This document shows positions 1 to 9,945 of a stretch of DNA of 64,000 nt, one piece after another (position 1 is the first letter of the stretch; each line of letters starts with the position of its first letter). The translations under genes and the position numbers were made by a program. The DNA comes from Bacillota bacterium (lineage in GTDB: Bacteria; Macinerneyibacteriota; Macinerneyibacteria; Macinerneyibacteriales; DSCS01): positions 1 to 64,000 of the forward strand of contig DSCS01000025.1 in assembly GCA_011048995.1 (NCBI GenBank), read 5' to 3'. The notes under the pieces were generated by a model. The model ran no database searches and was not told where the DNA came from. It saw nothing but the letters and a program-made list of their open reading frames with translations.

Positions 1-81
1 TACATCTACAAGTGCTTCCTTAGCTACGGCAAAGGAGAGCATCAGGAGACATAGGATTAATACGAGTGTTATTTTTTTCAT
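1..81 (-). CDS. N-terminal part of a secreted protein (truncated by window edge)
   Basis: Minus-strand ATG at 81 gives MKKITLVLILCLLMLSFAVAKEALVDV, a signal peptide; SD-like gggaggagag upstream. Confidence 0.6.
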   Translation of the reverse strand, partial: MKKITLVLILCLLMLSFAVAKEALVDV

Positions 82-99
82 AAACTCTCTCCTCCCTCA

Positions 100-2883
100 T
101 TAAAAGGACAATTCAACGCCCAGGCGGATCTCACGGGGCATCCCGTAAGCGCCGAGCATTGTTTTATTTTCCCGCATCTGCAAATAGGCTAATTCGCCCA
201 TTTCTGTATCCGGGAAATCGTCGCGTTTAATGCTGTTTTCTCTCACGTCTCCGGTAAAACTGCTGACGCTGTCAATATTTGTCCAATCCAAAAGATTATC
301 CACTTCTACGATAAGGGCCGCTTTGAAGTTTTTGTAGACATGGAATCCTTTGGAGAATCTGAGATCCAGATATTTGGTCCAGGGCATACGGGCACCGTTT
401 TCCTCGGAGATGGCATCTCCGGAGATATTGGAGCGTGTATAGGGAAGCCCGGACTGGCCGGTAAGCCTCAGAGACAATTCTGTGTTCTCAATGGGCTTGA
501 CACCGAAAAGCTCGAACCCTTCGCCTTTGCCGAAGGCCATGGCGAAGCTGGCAGCCACTGTATGGCGGCGGTCATAATCCAGATAAGTCGTCCGGACAGG
601 CTCGATATAATCCGGTTCTTCCAGCTGAGATGCGTTCTCTTCCGGAGAAGAGGCCGAACCCTTAGCTGTCGAGAAACCGTATGTCAGATCATACGAATAA
701 TGATCGGCGAATCTTTTACTCAACGTAAAATCCGCTCCCAGTATACGGCTGAAGTCCTTATTGACGTACTGATAGAGTTTTTTCCCTTCATAGTCATTCA
801 GGGTCACACTCAGCACATCCGATGTCTCTTTGAAGTACCCGACGATGCTGAAAGAGAGGATATCGGAAAGGCCCTGCTCAAAACCGATCTCATACTGAAT
901 CGATTTCTGTGCATCCAAATCGGGGTTTCCGTAATAATCCTGATCCACGGGGCGTTCGATATGAGAAAAAACCGCTCTAGCCTCAGGATACTGATAGAAA
1001 TGTCCGTAAGCAAAACGGAACACGCCGGTGTCACTCAGAGGATAGGAGATACCCAGACGAGGCATAATATAGGTCTTGCCTTCAGCGGAGATCTTCCCTT
1101 CATCCGTGTAGGTCCCCTTAAGGGGATTACCGGAGGAGACTTCTTCCAAATGATCCTTAATGGCCAGGCCCGGATTTTCATAATAATCCACATTGGGATT
1201 AAAATGTTCCAGACGGGCACCGACATTGATGATCATATCTTCCACTTCGATCTTATCCTGGACATAAGCTGCTAACTGATAGGGCTTGACATTGTACATG
1301 TCAGCACCCAGAAGTTCAGCGCGCAGGGAGTTGTAGTATTCATATTCGATATCGGCCTGGTTAAAGTCCACACCGGCTTTCAGCTGATGAATACGGTCCG
1401 CCTGCCAGGTCACATCAAAACTGGCTTTCATTGCAGTGTCCGTGTAATGGAAATAATAGGGAGCAAACCCTGTGTACATCAGCCAGGAGTAATCATAGAC
1501 ATTCAAATAGCCCAGATTGACATTGGATGAGTAGACAGAATCAGAATCCCAACCTTCAAAATCAGTGTAGTGAATCCCGTTATTGTCAGTCTCATTCTTC
1601 TTCTGCTGATAGGAAACGCTCAAGGTGTAATAGAGGCTCTGGTTGAGGGTATGAGTCACACGGCCTGTGTAGACATCATCAAAGGTAACGGTATCGAAAT
1701 GATCCAGATACCGGTATGAAGAATGTCCGCCGTATCCTGTCGTCCAGGGAGAGTAGTTGTCATAGCCGTGATAGACCTGTTTGTTGGCAGAAAGCGCAAC
1801 TCTCATGGTCTGGACAGGACGGAAAGCGATATTTCCGTAATATTTCCATGTCCTGTTGAACTCTTCCGGCCGGAACCCGCGATAAAAAGGCTCATAGCCG
1901 TTATCGATGAAGAATGTCGCCAAACTGTTGCCTTCATGACCGGGATCATTGTAAATCTCGACCATCGTGGCCATTCTTTCCGGTGTGTACCAGAAATTGG
2001 CTTCGGGATGATAGAGATAATACCCTTCGTCCATCTCCTGTGAGTAGGAGAAAGCGAAGGCAGCATCCCTCAGGAAGGGGGCCGGAATAGGACCGGAAAT
2101 ATAGGCACTCATGATATCATGTTTGACATCGTCGCCGTATTCAGTCACATAACGGCTTGTCTTGTAACTGGCTTTTCCGGAGAATTCCTTCTGGCCGCTC
2201 TTTGTGGTGACTTGAACAATACCGGACATCGCTCCGCCGTATTCAGCGTTAAAACCGCCTGTAACGACTTTCATCTCTTCAATGGCATCAGAAGAGAGGT
2301 TGAACGAAGAGGTCCCGTAAAGGGTCGAGTTCACCAATACACCATCCACAACATAAGCGACTTCATTGTCACGTCCGCCTCTGACGTGAAGCTCGCCGCC
2401 GCCGCCTTTAACAACACCGGCTTGCTGCTCGAGAACACCCGTAACCGTGGGGTTGACAAGCTTGGCAATCTGTGTGTTATCAAAAGTTTTAGATGAAGAG
2501 GTGTTATCTTTCTGAACGATAGGCCTTTTGGCCTGAACAATGATTTCTTCACGACCTGCTACAGTCGTTTCCATAGCAAAGTCAACTGATGTCGTTGAAT
2601 CAACAGAAACAACAACATTCTCTTGCGTGTAATCACTGTAACCCACGATCTGACATTTTACCGTATGGATTCCCGGAGGAACCTGAAGGATAAAATAGTT
2701 ACCGTCGGCCTGCGTGAAAGCACCAAGAGATGTTCCTTCGATCATAACTGTTGCGCCAGCCAGCGGTTCGCCGGTGGCCTCATCCACAACTCTACCTCTG
2801 ATCTTACCGGTAGTCGATGCGAATGCAGTAACAGTTAAGAGCAACATAATAATCATTAGCGCTCTAAGTTTTTTACAAACCAT
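100..2883 (-). CDS. TonB-dependent receptor with N-terminal carboxypeptidase-regulatory-like domain
   Basis: GKIRGRVVDEATGEPLAGATVMIEGT, plug-like EEMKVVTGGFNAEYGGAMSGIVQVTTKSG, C-terminal aromatic end VELSF. ATG at 2883 preceded by aaaggag; alternative upstream starts at 2937 or 2907. Confidence 0.9.
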   Translation of the reverse strand: MVCKKLRALMIIMLLLTVTAFASTTGKIRGRVVDEATGEPLAGATVMIEGTSLGAFTQADGNYFILQVPPGIHTVKCQIVGYSDYTQENVVVSVDSTTSVDFAMETTVAGREEIIVQAKRPIVQKDNTSSSKTFDNTQIAKLVNPTVTGVLEQQAGVVKGGGGELHVRGGRDNEVAYVVDGVLVNSTLYGTSSFNLSSDAIEEMKVVTGGFNAEYGGAMSGIVQVTTKSGQKEFSGKASYKTSRYVTEYGDDVKHDIMSAYISGPIPAPFLRDAAFAFSYSQEMDEGYYLYHPEANFWYTPERMATMVEIYNDPGHEGNSLATFFIDNGYEPFYRGFRPEEFNRTWKYYGNIAFRPVQTMRVALSANKQVYHGYDNYSPWTTGYGGHSSYRYLDHFDTVTFDDVYTGRVTHTLNQSLYYTLSVSYQQKKNETDNNGIHYTDFEGWDSDSVYSSNVNLGYLNVYDYSWLMYTGFAPYYFHYTDTAMKASFDVTWQADRIHQLKAGVDFNQADIEYEYYNSLRAELLGADMYNVKPYQLAAYVQDKIEVEDMIINVGARLEHFNPNVDYYENPGLAIKDHLEEVSSGNPLKGTYTDEGKISAEGKTYIMPRLGISYPLSDTGVFRFAYGHFYQYPEARAVFSHIERPVDQDYYGNPDLDAQKSIQYEIGFEQGLSDILSFSIVGYFKETSDVLSVTLNDYEGKKLYQYVNKDFSRILGADFTLSKRFADHYSYDLTYGFSTAKGSASSPEENASQLEEPDYIEPVRTTYLDYDRRHTVAASFAMAFGKGEGFELFGVKPIENTELSLRLTGQSGLPYTRSNISGDAISEENGARMPWTKYLDLRFSKGFHVYKNFKAALIVEVDNLLDWTNIDSVSSFTGDVRENSIKRDDFPDTEMGELAYLQMRENKTMLGAYGMPREIRLGVELSF

Positions 2884-3005
2884 ACCGCAAACTCCTTTCC
2901 TTTTCATAGAAAAAACAACCAACCCAAATTTTTTCATAAGCAATTGAACCTCATCACCTCCTTTTGCCAAACAATCACTTTCACCATTTACACAGTGTTT
3001 TATAT

Positions 3006-3034
3006 AGATTAGACTAATGAATTTCCAATGTCAA
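3006..3034 (-). promoter_or_regulatory. sigma70-like promoter of TonB receptor (TTGACA-17-TAATCT)
   Basis: Minus strand TTGACA (3034-3029), 17-nt spacer, TAATCT (3011-3006). Confidence 0.45.
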
Positions 3035-3173
3035 GATAATTTTTCCCATTCTTTTGAAGAAAATTAGGCATCTGCCTGATTTCCGCTTAAAATCGGGGCG
3101 TCTTCTTCCGGGAGACAGAATCATTTTCACCGGGGGTTCGATTTTCTAAGCCTGCCGCCTCCCTCTTCATCAT

Positions 3174-5768
3174 TTACAGGAGATATTCGCCGGCCCTGTC
3201 GAGCAGGGCTTCCAGGCATCCGTATTCTTTTCCGCCGAAACGGGCCATATCCGGCCGGCCGCCACCCCCGCCGCCTAACTGCGCAGCCAGCCGTGAAGCA
3301 ATATCACCGGCTTTAAAACGCCCCTTGATATCCTCACTGACCATGACCACACCGTTCACCTTGCCCCCTTCAATCCCGGCGAGAATGATCACCGCCTGAG
3401 CTGCGGCCTTGTCTTTGATCCTCTGGGCTGTTTCTGTCAGGACTTTCATATCCCCTGCGGGAAGGAGAGCCGTATAGAGAGAGATTCCTTTCTCTTCCCG
3501 TTTGGCCGCCATGATCCCATCAATATCCGAGGAGGCCGATTCCATCTTCATTTTCTCGATCTCTTTTTGAAGTTCTTTCTCCCGTTTGAGCATCTGCTCC
3601 ATACGCTCGGGCAACGCTGTCCGGTCTGCTTTCATCAGCTGTGAAAGTTCCTCCAGAATCAGACGGTTATCCCGGATAATACGAAGAGATTCCTCTCCGG
3701 TAACCGCTTCGATGCGTCTCACTCCGGCCGCAAGGCTTCCTTCGGCGACAATGACGAAAGCGCCGATATCTCCTGTCCGGCTGACGTGGGTTCCCCCGCA
3801 TAGTTCCATAGAGATGCCTTCCACAGAGACGACACGGACTTCATGGCCGTATTTTTCCCCGAAAAGAGCTACGGCCCCCTTCTCCAGGGCTTCGTTCTGC
3901 TTCATCGTTTCAACAGTGACAGGTTTGTTGGCCATAACCGCCTTGTTGACAGCTTCTTCTACAGCAGAGATCCCTTCTGTGGACATTTTTGAAAAATGGG
4001 TAAAATCAAAACGCAGCCTGTCCGGCCCCACATAGGAGCCGGCCTGATTGACATGGCTTCCTAAAACCTCTTTAAGGGCCTTGTGAAGAAGATGCGTAGC
4101 TGTGTGATTCCGGGCGGCTTTCAAACGAAGCGTTTGATCAGTTTGCAGGCGATACGCTTTTCCTGTTTCCAGTATCTGTCCGCCTTCCTTTATTTTATGA
4201 ATATGAACGCCGGCAGTCTTTTGAGTGTCATAGATATAGAAGCGCTTTTCTCCGTCGATGACCCAGCCCTGATCGCCGGTTTGCCCCCCGGATTCTCCGT
4301 AGAGGCAGCTCTTGTCAAAGACAAGTTCCCAGCCCTCCGGAGTTTTTTCCTTGTGAAGAAGTGTTCCCTCTTCTTCTCTTTTTCCGTATCCGGTAAAAGA
4401 AGTCGCCGGTAATCCCTTCTCCACTACATAAAGGAAACGTTTCTCACCGGAGCCGCCCTGCCATGAGGCCCGCCCCCGCCGGCGCTGGCCTTCCATGGCG
4501 TCCCTGAAACCCTTTTCATCCAGAGTGTATCCCTGTTCGGCCAGGATGTCGGCTGTCAGGTCCGCCGGGAAGCCATAGGTGTCATACAGCTTAAACGCCG
4601 TCTCCCCGGAAAGAAGGGAATCTCCCTTTTCCTTAAGCAAGCGGCACTCTTCTTCCAAAATCGCCATGCCGGCGTCCAGAGTATCCAGAAAGCGCTCCTC
4701 TTCCATTTGAATCAGATGCTGGGTATGCTGCGACGCGGGAACCAGCCCTTTATAAAACTCCCCGTACAGGGAGGCCACATCTCCGGCCAGCCTGTAAAGA
4801 AAAGGCTTCTTGTATCCCAGGATACGGGACTGTCTCAAAGCCCGGCGCAAAATACGGCGGATGACATAACCTCGCCCGTCATTGGACGGAATCACGCCGT
4901 CCGACAATGCAAAAACAAGGGCCCGGATATGATCGGCAATAATGTGAAAATGAATCTCCGTTTCTTTATCATAGTCGACGCCGATATAACCGGAGGCCGC
5001 TTTGATCAACGGCTGAAAAAGATCAGTATAAAAATTATTCGTCTTTCCCTGAAGGATGGCGGCCAGGCGCTCCAGTCCCATCCCTGTATCGATGTTCTTT
5101 TTACGTAAAGGCGTCAGGCTTCCGTCAGGCTCCTTATTAAATTGTGTAAAGACCAGGTTCCAGAACTCGACAAAGCGGTCACATTCACATCCGGGGCGGC
5201 AAGCGGGATCTTTGCAGCCGATTTCAGCTCCGTAATCGTAATAAAGCTCTGAAGAGGGGCCGCAAGGGCCTGTCTCCCCGGCCGGGCCCCAGAAATTATC
5301 GTTGTCGCCCAGAGAGACAATACGCTCGTCAGGGAGATATTGAAGCCAAAGGCGGCGAGCTTCCTCATCATCATGATGAACAGTGGCCCAGACCCTGTTT
5401 GTGTTTATTTGCATCACCTTGGACACAAATTCCCATGCATAGGAAATCGCCTCCTCTTTAAAATAATCGCCAAAGGAAAAATTTCCAAGCATTTCAAAAA
5501 AAGAATGATGGCGAGCCGTTTTCCCGACATTTTCCAAATCGCTTTTCTTCCCGCCGGCTCGCAGACATTTCTGGCAGGATGCCGCCCGGGTAAAAGAGAG
5601 GCGGGAGACATCCCCGGCCTGAAAATATTCTTTGAACTGGACCATCCCTGCCGATGTAAAGAGCAAAGTCGGGTCATCTTTGGGGATCAGCGGAGAGGAA
5701 TCTACAATCTTATGCCCCTTGTCTTTGAAAAAATCAATAAAAACATTCCTGATGTCTGCGGCTTTCAT
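3174..5768 (-). CDS. alaS: Alanyl-tRNA synthetase
   Basis: RNVFIDFFKDKGHKIVDSSPLIPKDDPTLLFTSAGM; HTATHLLHKAL; C-terminal GGGGGGRPDMARFGG. Confidence 0.98.
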   Translation of the reverse strand: MKAADIRNVFIDFFKDKGHKIVDSSPLIPKDDPTLLFTSAGMVQFKEYFQAGDVSRLSFTRAASCQKCLRAGGKKSDLENVGKTARHHSFFEMLGNFSFGDYFKEEAISYAWEFVSKVMQINTNRVWATVHHDDEEARRLWLQYLPDERIVSLGDNDNFWGPAGETGPCGPSSELYYDYGAEIGCKDPACRPGCECDRFVEFWNLVFTQFNKEPDGSLTPLRKKNIDTGMGLERLAAILQGKTNNFYTDLFQPLIKAASGYIGVDYDKETEIHFHIIADHIRALVFALSDGVIPSNDGRGYVIRRILRRALRQSRILGYKKPFLYRLAGDVASLYGEFYKGLVPASQHTQHLIQMEEERFLDTLDAGMAILEEECRLLKEKGDSLLSGETAFKLYDTYGFPADLTADILAEQGYTLDEKGFRDAMEGQRRRGRASWQGGSGEKRFLYVVEKGLPATSFTGYGKREEEGTLLHKEKTPEGWELVFDKSCLYGESGGQTGDQGWVIDGEKRFYIYDTQKTAGVHIHKIKEGGQILETGKAYRLQTDQTLRLKAARNHTATHLLHKALKEVLGSHVNQAGSYVGPDRLRFDFTHFSKMSTEGISAVEEAVNKAVMANKPVTVETMKQNEALEKGAVALFGEKYGHEVRVVSVEGISMELCGGTHVSRTGDIGAFVIVAEGSLAAGVRRIEAVTGEESLRIIRDNRLILEELSQLMKADRTALPERMEQMLKREKELQKEIEKMKMESASSDIDGIMAAKREEKGISLYTALLPAGDMKVLTETAQRIKDKAAAQAVIILAGIEGGKVNGVVMVSEDIKGRFKAGDIASRLAAQLGGGGGGRPDMARFGGKEYGCLEALLDRAGEYLL

Positions 5769-5769
5769 C

Positions 5770-6384
5770 TCAGCCCTCGCTTTCCCATTGATCTAAAAGA
5801 GTGTTCACATCCTCAATATCGAACCCTTTGCCTGCTAAATACCGAAACAGGGCGGGGCGCCAATCCTCTTTCCCTTTAAGAGACCTCATCTTTTTTTCCG
5901 CAGCCCTTTTAAGCGCTCTTTCCTCCCGGGACCTCACAGGGAAATCCCCGGCCAAAAGGTCAATAAGTTCTCCGGAGACACCCTTTTTTAAAAGCTTAAT
6001 CCGCAACGCCCTGAGGCTCTCCTTTTCATTGTATCGGAGATAATCCCGGACAAGCTCTGTATCATCGATAAAACCGTACGCCTTAAGCCTGTCCACCTCA
6101 GCCCGGGCCATCTCCTCTGAATACCCTTTGGATATGATATAGCGCTCGACTTCTTTTTCGCTTTTCCGGTAGCGGCTGACAAGAGCCAACGTCCGGCTGT
6201 GCAGCTGCTCGCGGGCTTCAATATCGCGAAGCTCCTCCAGAAAATCCTCTGTCACTTCTTTTCCCACATAAAGGTTCAGAAGCGCAACAGTGTTTTCTTC
6301 CACCCCTTCGAAAAAGAGGCCGTCTACAAAAAGATTGTAGCGCTTTTTATTCTTCTTCTGCGTTTCCAGCGCCGTAATTTTCAT
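5770..6384 (-). CDS. recX: Regulatory protein RecX
   Basis: Start MKITALETQ at 6384; [22 protein letters not shown]...[17 protein letters not shown]; directly downstream of and overlapping recA. Confidence 0.88.
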   Translation of the reverse strand: MKITALETQKKNKKRYNLFVDGLFFEGVEENTVALLNLYVGKEVTEDFLEELRDIEAREQLHSRTLALVSRYRKSEKEVERYIISKGYSEEMARAEVDRLKAYGFIDDTELVRDYLRYNEKESLRALRIKLLKKGVSGELIDLLAGDFPVRSREERALKRAAEKKMRSLKGKEDWRPALFRYLAGKGFDIEDVNTLLDQWESEG

Positions 6385-7381
6385 GTTCTTTGCCAAAAAG
6401 CTCAGCCCTGACTTTGTTCTCGATCTCCTCCAGCATCTCCGGAGCCTCTTTGAGATATTCCTCCACATTGCTTTTTCCCTGGCCCAGGCGCATATCATTA
6501 TAGGAGTACCAGGACCCGCTTTTATCCATAATATTGAATTCAGCAGCCAAATCGATGACTTCACTTACCCTGGAGATACCTTCACCGAAAATAATCTGGA
6601 CATGAGCGATTTTAAACGGAGGAGCCAACTTGTTCTTAACGACTTTGACCTTGACTTCATTTCCGATATCATCGGTCCCGTTTTTGATGGATCCGGTGCG
6701 GCGTATATCCATACGCAGGGAGGAATAAAACTTCAGCGCATTCCCTCCCGTTGTCGTCTCCGGATTGCCGAACATAATACCGATCTTCATCCGGATCTGA
6801 TTGAGAAAGATAAGGGATGTTTTAGTCTTGTTGATCACCCCGGTCAGTTTCCTCAAAGCCTGGGACATCAGGCGGGCCTGCAAGCCCATATGGGAATCCC
6901 CCATATCTCCCTCGATCTCCGCCCGGGGAGTCAACGCCGCCACACTGTCCACAACGATGATATCAATGGCCGCGCTCCTCACCAATGTCTCCACGATATC
7001 CAGAGCCTGTTCTCCATTATCAGGTTGGGAGACCAGAAGATTATCGATGTCCACCCCCAGTTTTCGGGCGTACACAGGATCCAATGCGTGCTCGGCATCA
7101 ATAAAGGCCGCCACGCCGCCCTTTTTCTGAGCCTGGGCGATGATCTGAAGAGCCAATGTCGTTTTTCCTGATGATTCGGGGCCGTAGATCTCTGTGACCC
7201 GCCCCCGGGGAACTCCGCCTATCCCTGTAGCATGGTCTATTTTCATGGATCCTGTTGAGATGACAGCCACGTCAAGGTGAAAGTCACCCCCCAGCCGCAT
7301 AATCGTCCCTTTTCCGTAATCTTTTTCTAATTGCTGAATGGCTTTATCCAGCATTTTCCCTCTGGCTTCCTGATCTGACAT
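6347..7381 (-). CDS. recA: Recombinase A
   Basis: [55 protein letters not shown]; start MSDQEARGK with aggagg SD. Confidence 0.99.
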   Translation of the reverse strand: MSDQEARGKMLDKAIQQLEKDYGKGTIMRLGGDFHLDVAVISTGSMKIDHATGIGGVPRGRVTEIYGPESSGKTTLALQIIAQAQKKGGVAAFIDAEHALDPVYARKLGVDIDNLLVSQPDNGEQALDIVETLVRSAAIDIIVVDSVAALTPRAEIEGDMGDSHMGLQARLMSQALRKLTGVINKTKTSLIFLNQIRMKIGIMFGNPETTTGGNALKFYSSLRMDIRRTGSIKNGTDDIGNEVKVKVVKNKLAPPFKIAHVQIIFGEGISRVSEVIDLAAEFNIMDKSGSWYSYNDMRLGQGKSNVEEYLKEAPEMLEEIENKVRAELFGKEHENYGAGNAEEE

Positions 7382-7409
7382 ATGGCCTCCTTTTGAATAT
7401 CTTTGAGTC

Positions 7410-7437
7410 ATTATAGCGGTTCAAAGAGTGAAATCAA
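7410..7437 (-). promoter_or_regulatory. recA promoter (TTGATT-16-TATAAT)
   Basis: Minus-strand TTGATT (7437-7432), TATAAT (7415-7410). Confidence 0.6.
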
Positions 7438-7475
7438 GGCTCTTCTCCGGGCCCGGACACGGCAAAGAAAGAAAT

Positions 7476-7510
7476 GGCCGGGGGAAAAGGCCGCCGGCCT
7501 CTCCCCGGCC
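7476..7510 (-). terminator. GC-rich hairpin terminator downstream of porin-like gene
   Basis: Minus GGCCGGGG...CCCCGGCC enclosing a smaller GGCCggcGGCC, followed by atttctttcttt. Confidence 0.5.
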
Positions 7511-7516
7511 GATCAT

Positions 7517-8983
7517 TTAGAAACTGTACTTAACGGCCAAGCCGAAGGAATCAGTATTCGTCCATTCGGCAAAACGACGGATAGCCTCGACCTGATTATT
7601 CAAACCGCCCGCCATCAGCTGAGCGGCGACTTCTTCAGCAATAAACCCTCCGACTCCTTCATAAGGCCTCAGTGCATCGGCAATATCCGATTCCACGGTT
7701 TCGGAAGACAAGGTATTATCTTTTTTTCCTCTCAAACCGTAGTAGAAAAAAGAAAGGTCTAAACCCTTCTTCAAAGGCAGGGCATATTCAGCGTGAAAGG
7801 CATAATCCAGATGGGACACGGCATAGATCACGGAACTGTCCCCTCCCAGCTGAGTGAAATAAGGGGCCAAAGACGCCAGCGATGTCTCCGAGAGAATTCC
7901 TGCCAAAAGTCCCTTGGGAAGTCCTTGAAGTCCGTCAAAGGAGTTTGTTCCGGCCTTTGTAAAATCCGCACATAGTTTTCCGGGACCGAGGATCTTATCA
8001 GCAACGAAACCGTAAGTCCAAAAAGACCCTTTCACTTCACGGGGTTCAAAAGCTTCATTGGAGGGGACTTCGTCCCCCTGGACCAACTGAAACCCTACAT
8101 AGGGTTGAAGGCCCTTATAGGTGTAGGAAAGCCGGCTGTTATAGATCCGATGTTTGTATTTTCCTTCATATTCGTAGATGGTATTGTCATTATCTGTCTC
8201 TGTCAGCTTTGTCCCCCCTGACTCACCGGCCACGAATTGAATGGCTCCGTTGAAACCGAAGCCGCCTTTTTGAGCTTCGGCCCAGAGAATTTTGTTCAGA
8301 GCGCTGTCCGGGTTCATTCCCGTTCCGATCAGAGAAATATCTCCGGCTCCCCGGGCCAGAGCGAAACCGATACCTGTTTCGGGAGTAATATGAAAGTCAG
8401 CCTGGATCATGGGAAAAGTGGTCAGGGCCGCAGCAGTATAAAAAATGAAATCTTCATCTTCAGTGTCCCCGATATAGAGATGTGTATAGGCGGCATTAGC
8501 CGTGGCTTTGACGGAATTGATCCCCACGGAGATTCCGAAAGGACGCCCCCCCTTCATCTCAAAAGGGCGGTACATCACAAAAAAATTATTGACTTCGACG
8601 ATCTCTTCTGTGCGCTCCCGGTCACTGTTTCCAGGGTCGGCAGGATTGAAATAATAGTCCACATCCGGGTCATTGGCATCGATTCGAAGCTGAAGCACTC
8701 CAAACCAGGGGGATACCCCGGGGGTTCCCAGCGAAAAATTCAACAACCCATGGGCCCTGATATTCTGAGAAGCCCTGTAATTGGCACCGGCCCTGTTAAA
8801 GATCCCCATTTCGGGAGAGTCCAGAGGCGTAGCGAATCCGGTCTGACTTTTGGCAATAAGGGTAAAACTTCCTGACATCTTCAAATTGTCTAAAAACGTT
8901 TTTTGTTCTTCTTCTCCGGCTGCGGCTGTACCAAAGGCCAAAACAGCAATCATCAGGAGAAACATCATCTTCCGACTGTTCAT
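7517..8983 (-). CDS. Putative outer-membrane beta-barrel/porin-like protein
   Basis: Signal peptide MNSRKMMFLLMIAVLAFGTAAAG, many alternating aromatic strands, C-terminal LAVKYSF. Confidence 0.65.
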   Translation of the reverse strand: MNSRKMMFLLMIAVLAFGTAAAGEEEQKTFLDNLKMSGSFTLIAKSQTGFATPLDSPEMGIFNRAGANYRASQNIRAHGLLNFSLGTPGVSPWFGVLQLRIDANDPDVDYYFNPADPGNSDRERTEEIVEVNNFFVMYRPFEMKGGRPFGISVGINSVKATANAAYTHLYIGDTEDEDFIFYTAAALTTFPMIQADFHITPETGIGFALARGAGDISLIGTGMNPDSALNKILWAEAQKGGFGFNGAIQFVAGESGGTKLTETDNDNTIYEYEGKYKHRIYNSRLSYTYKGLQPYVGFQLVQGDEVPSNEAFEPREVKGSFWTYGFVADKILGPGKLCADFTKAGTNSFDGLQGLPKGLLAGILSETSLASLAPYFTQLGGDSSVIYAVSHLDYAFHAEYALPLKKGLDLSFFYYGLRGKKDNTLSSETVESDIADALRPYEGVGGFIAEEVAAQLMAGGLNNQVEAIRRFAEWTNTDSFGLAVKYSF

Positions 8984-9076
8984 ATAAACCTCCTTCATCG
9001 GCAATTATAATCAATGGTAAAGAGGGGGGCGGGAAAGTCAAGAAAAAAGTGAACCGGATTCAGGCGACATTTCGAC

Positions 9077-9826
9077 TCAAAGAGGAGAGATATTCAAAAG
9101 CTTTAATGCCATGAGGATGATTCCGGCGATGAGGACAACCTTAATCCAGCGGTCGCCTTTTTGCACGGCGAAATGGGTTCCAAGCCATCCGCCTGCTGTG
9201 TTTCCAAGCGCCAGAACAATCCCGAAAGCCAAATCTATTTTCCCTTCTCCGGAGAAAACCAGCAGAGACGGGATCATACATAAGAGGATGATCATCACCT
9301 TAAGGCTGTTGATCCGCACAAGAGAAAAGCTTCCGAGAAGGGAGAGTGCTGCAATAATCAGAAACCCCACGCCGGCTTGGATAAAACCCACATAGAGCCC
9401 GATAAAAAGGAATAGAACCATGTGGGGAAGTCCGGGCTTGATCTCCTTCTGATCCGCCCCCTGACGTTTCTTTTTCGGGATCAGAATCATCGAGATGCTC
9501 ACCAGCATCACTCCCGCAATAATCGTTTGAAAAAGATCTTCCGGTAGTTCCAATGCGATACGCGATCCGGCAAAAGCGCCGGCCATGGCCGGCAATCCCA
9601 GAATGAGGGCGGCCTTCCAATGAAAATAGCCGCTTTTTTTAAACTTCCATACACTGGAAAGATTTTGAAAAAGAACAGCGATCCTGTTGGTCCCGTTGGC
9701 GACGTGAGGCGGCAATCCGAACATGATAAGGAGGGGGAGCGTGATAAGTGAGCCTCCTCCGGCATTGACATTGATAAAACCTCCCGCCACACCGGCCAGC
9801 AAAAGCCAAAAATATTTCCAGATCAT
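9077..9826 (-). CDS. TauE/SafE-family sulfite/anion exporter-like membrane protein
   Basis: GGFINVNAGGGSLITLPLLIMFGLPPHVANGTNRIAVLFQN; SD aggagg before ATG at 9826. Confidence 0.85.
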   Translation of the reverse strand: MIWKYFWLLLAGVAGGFINVNAGGGSLITLPLLIMFGLPPHVANGTNRIAVLFQNLSSVWKFKKSGYFHWKAALILGLPAMAGAFAGSRIALELPEDLFQTIIAGVMLVSISMILIPKKKRQGADQKEIKPGLPHMVLFLFIGLYVGFIQAGVGFLIIAALSLLGSFSLVRINSLKVMIILLCMIPSLLVFSGEGKIDLAFGIVLALGNTAGGWLGTHFAVQKGDRWIKVVLIAGIILMALKLLNISPL

Positions 9827-9910
9827 AACCCTCCTAATCACGGCAAGAAATCCACTCTTTCGTTACCCGGATTATACCGTAATAAAAACCTGATGTGAAG
9901 CTGCTTTTGT

Positions 9911-9939
9911 TTGACGTTTTTTTACGTTTCGGTTATGAT
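9911..9939 (+). promoter_or_regulatory. Promoter TTGACG-17-TATGAT; -10 is 6 nt before the MFS ATG (leaderless)
   Basis: TTGACG 9911-9916, TATGAT 9934-9939, ATG 9946. Confidence 0.65.
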
Positions 9940-9945
9940 ACCGGT

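Noticed and set aside
340-1275. 311-aa plus-strand ORF
   Set aside because: Antisense shadow of the TonB receptor; composition not protein-like and no SD.
6383-7171. 262-aa plus-strand ORF
   Set aside because: Antisense to recA; codon-bias artefact.
7382-7440. LexA/SOS box upstream of recA
   Set aside because: No palindromic operator of a known LexA type found around the clear recA promoter.
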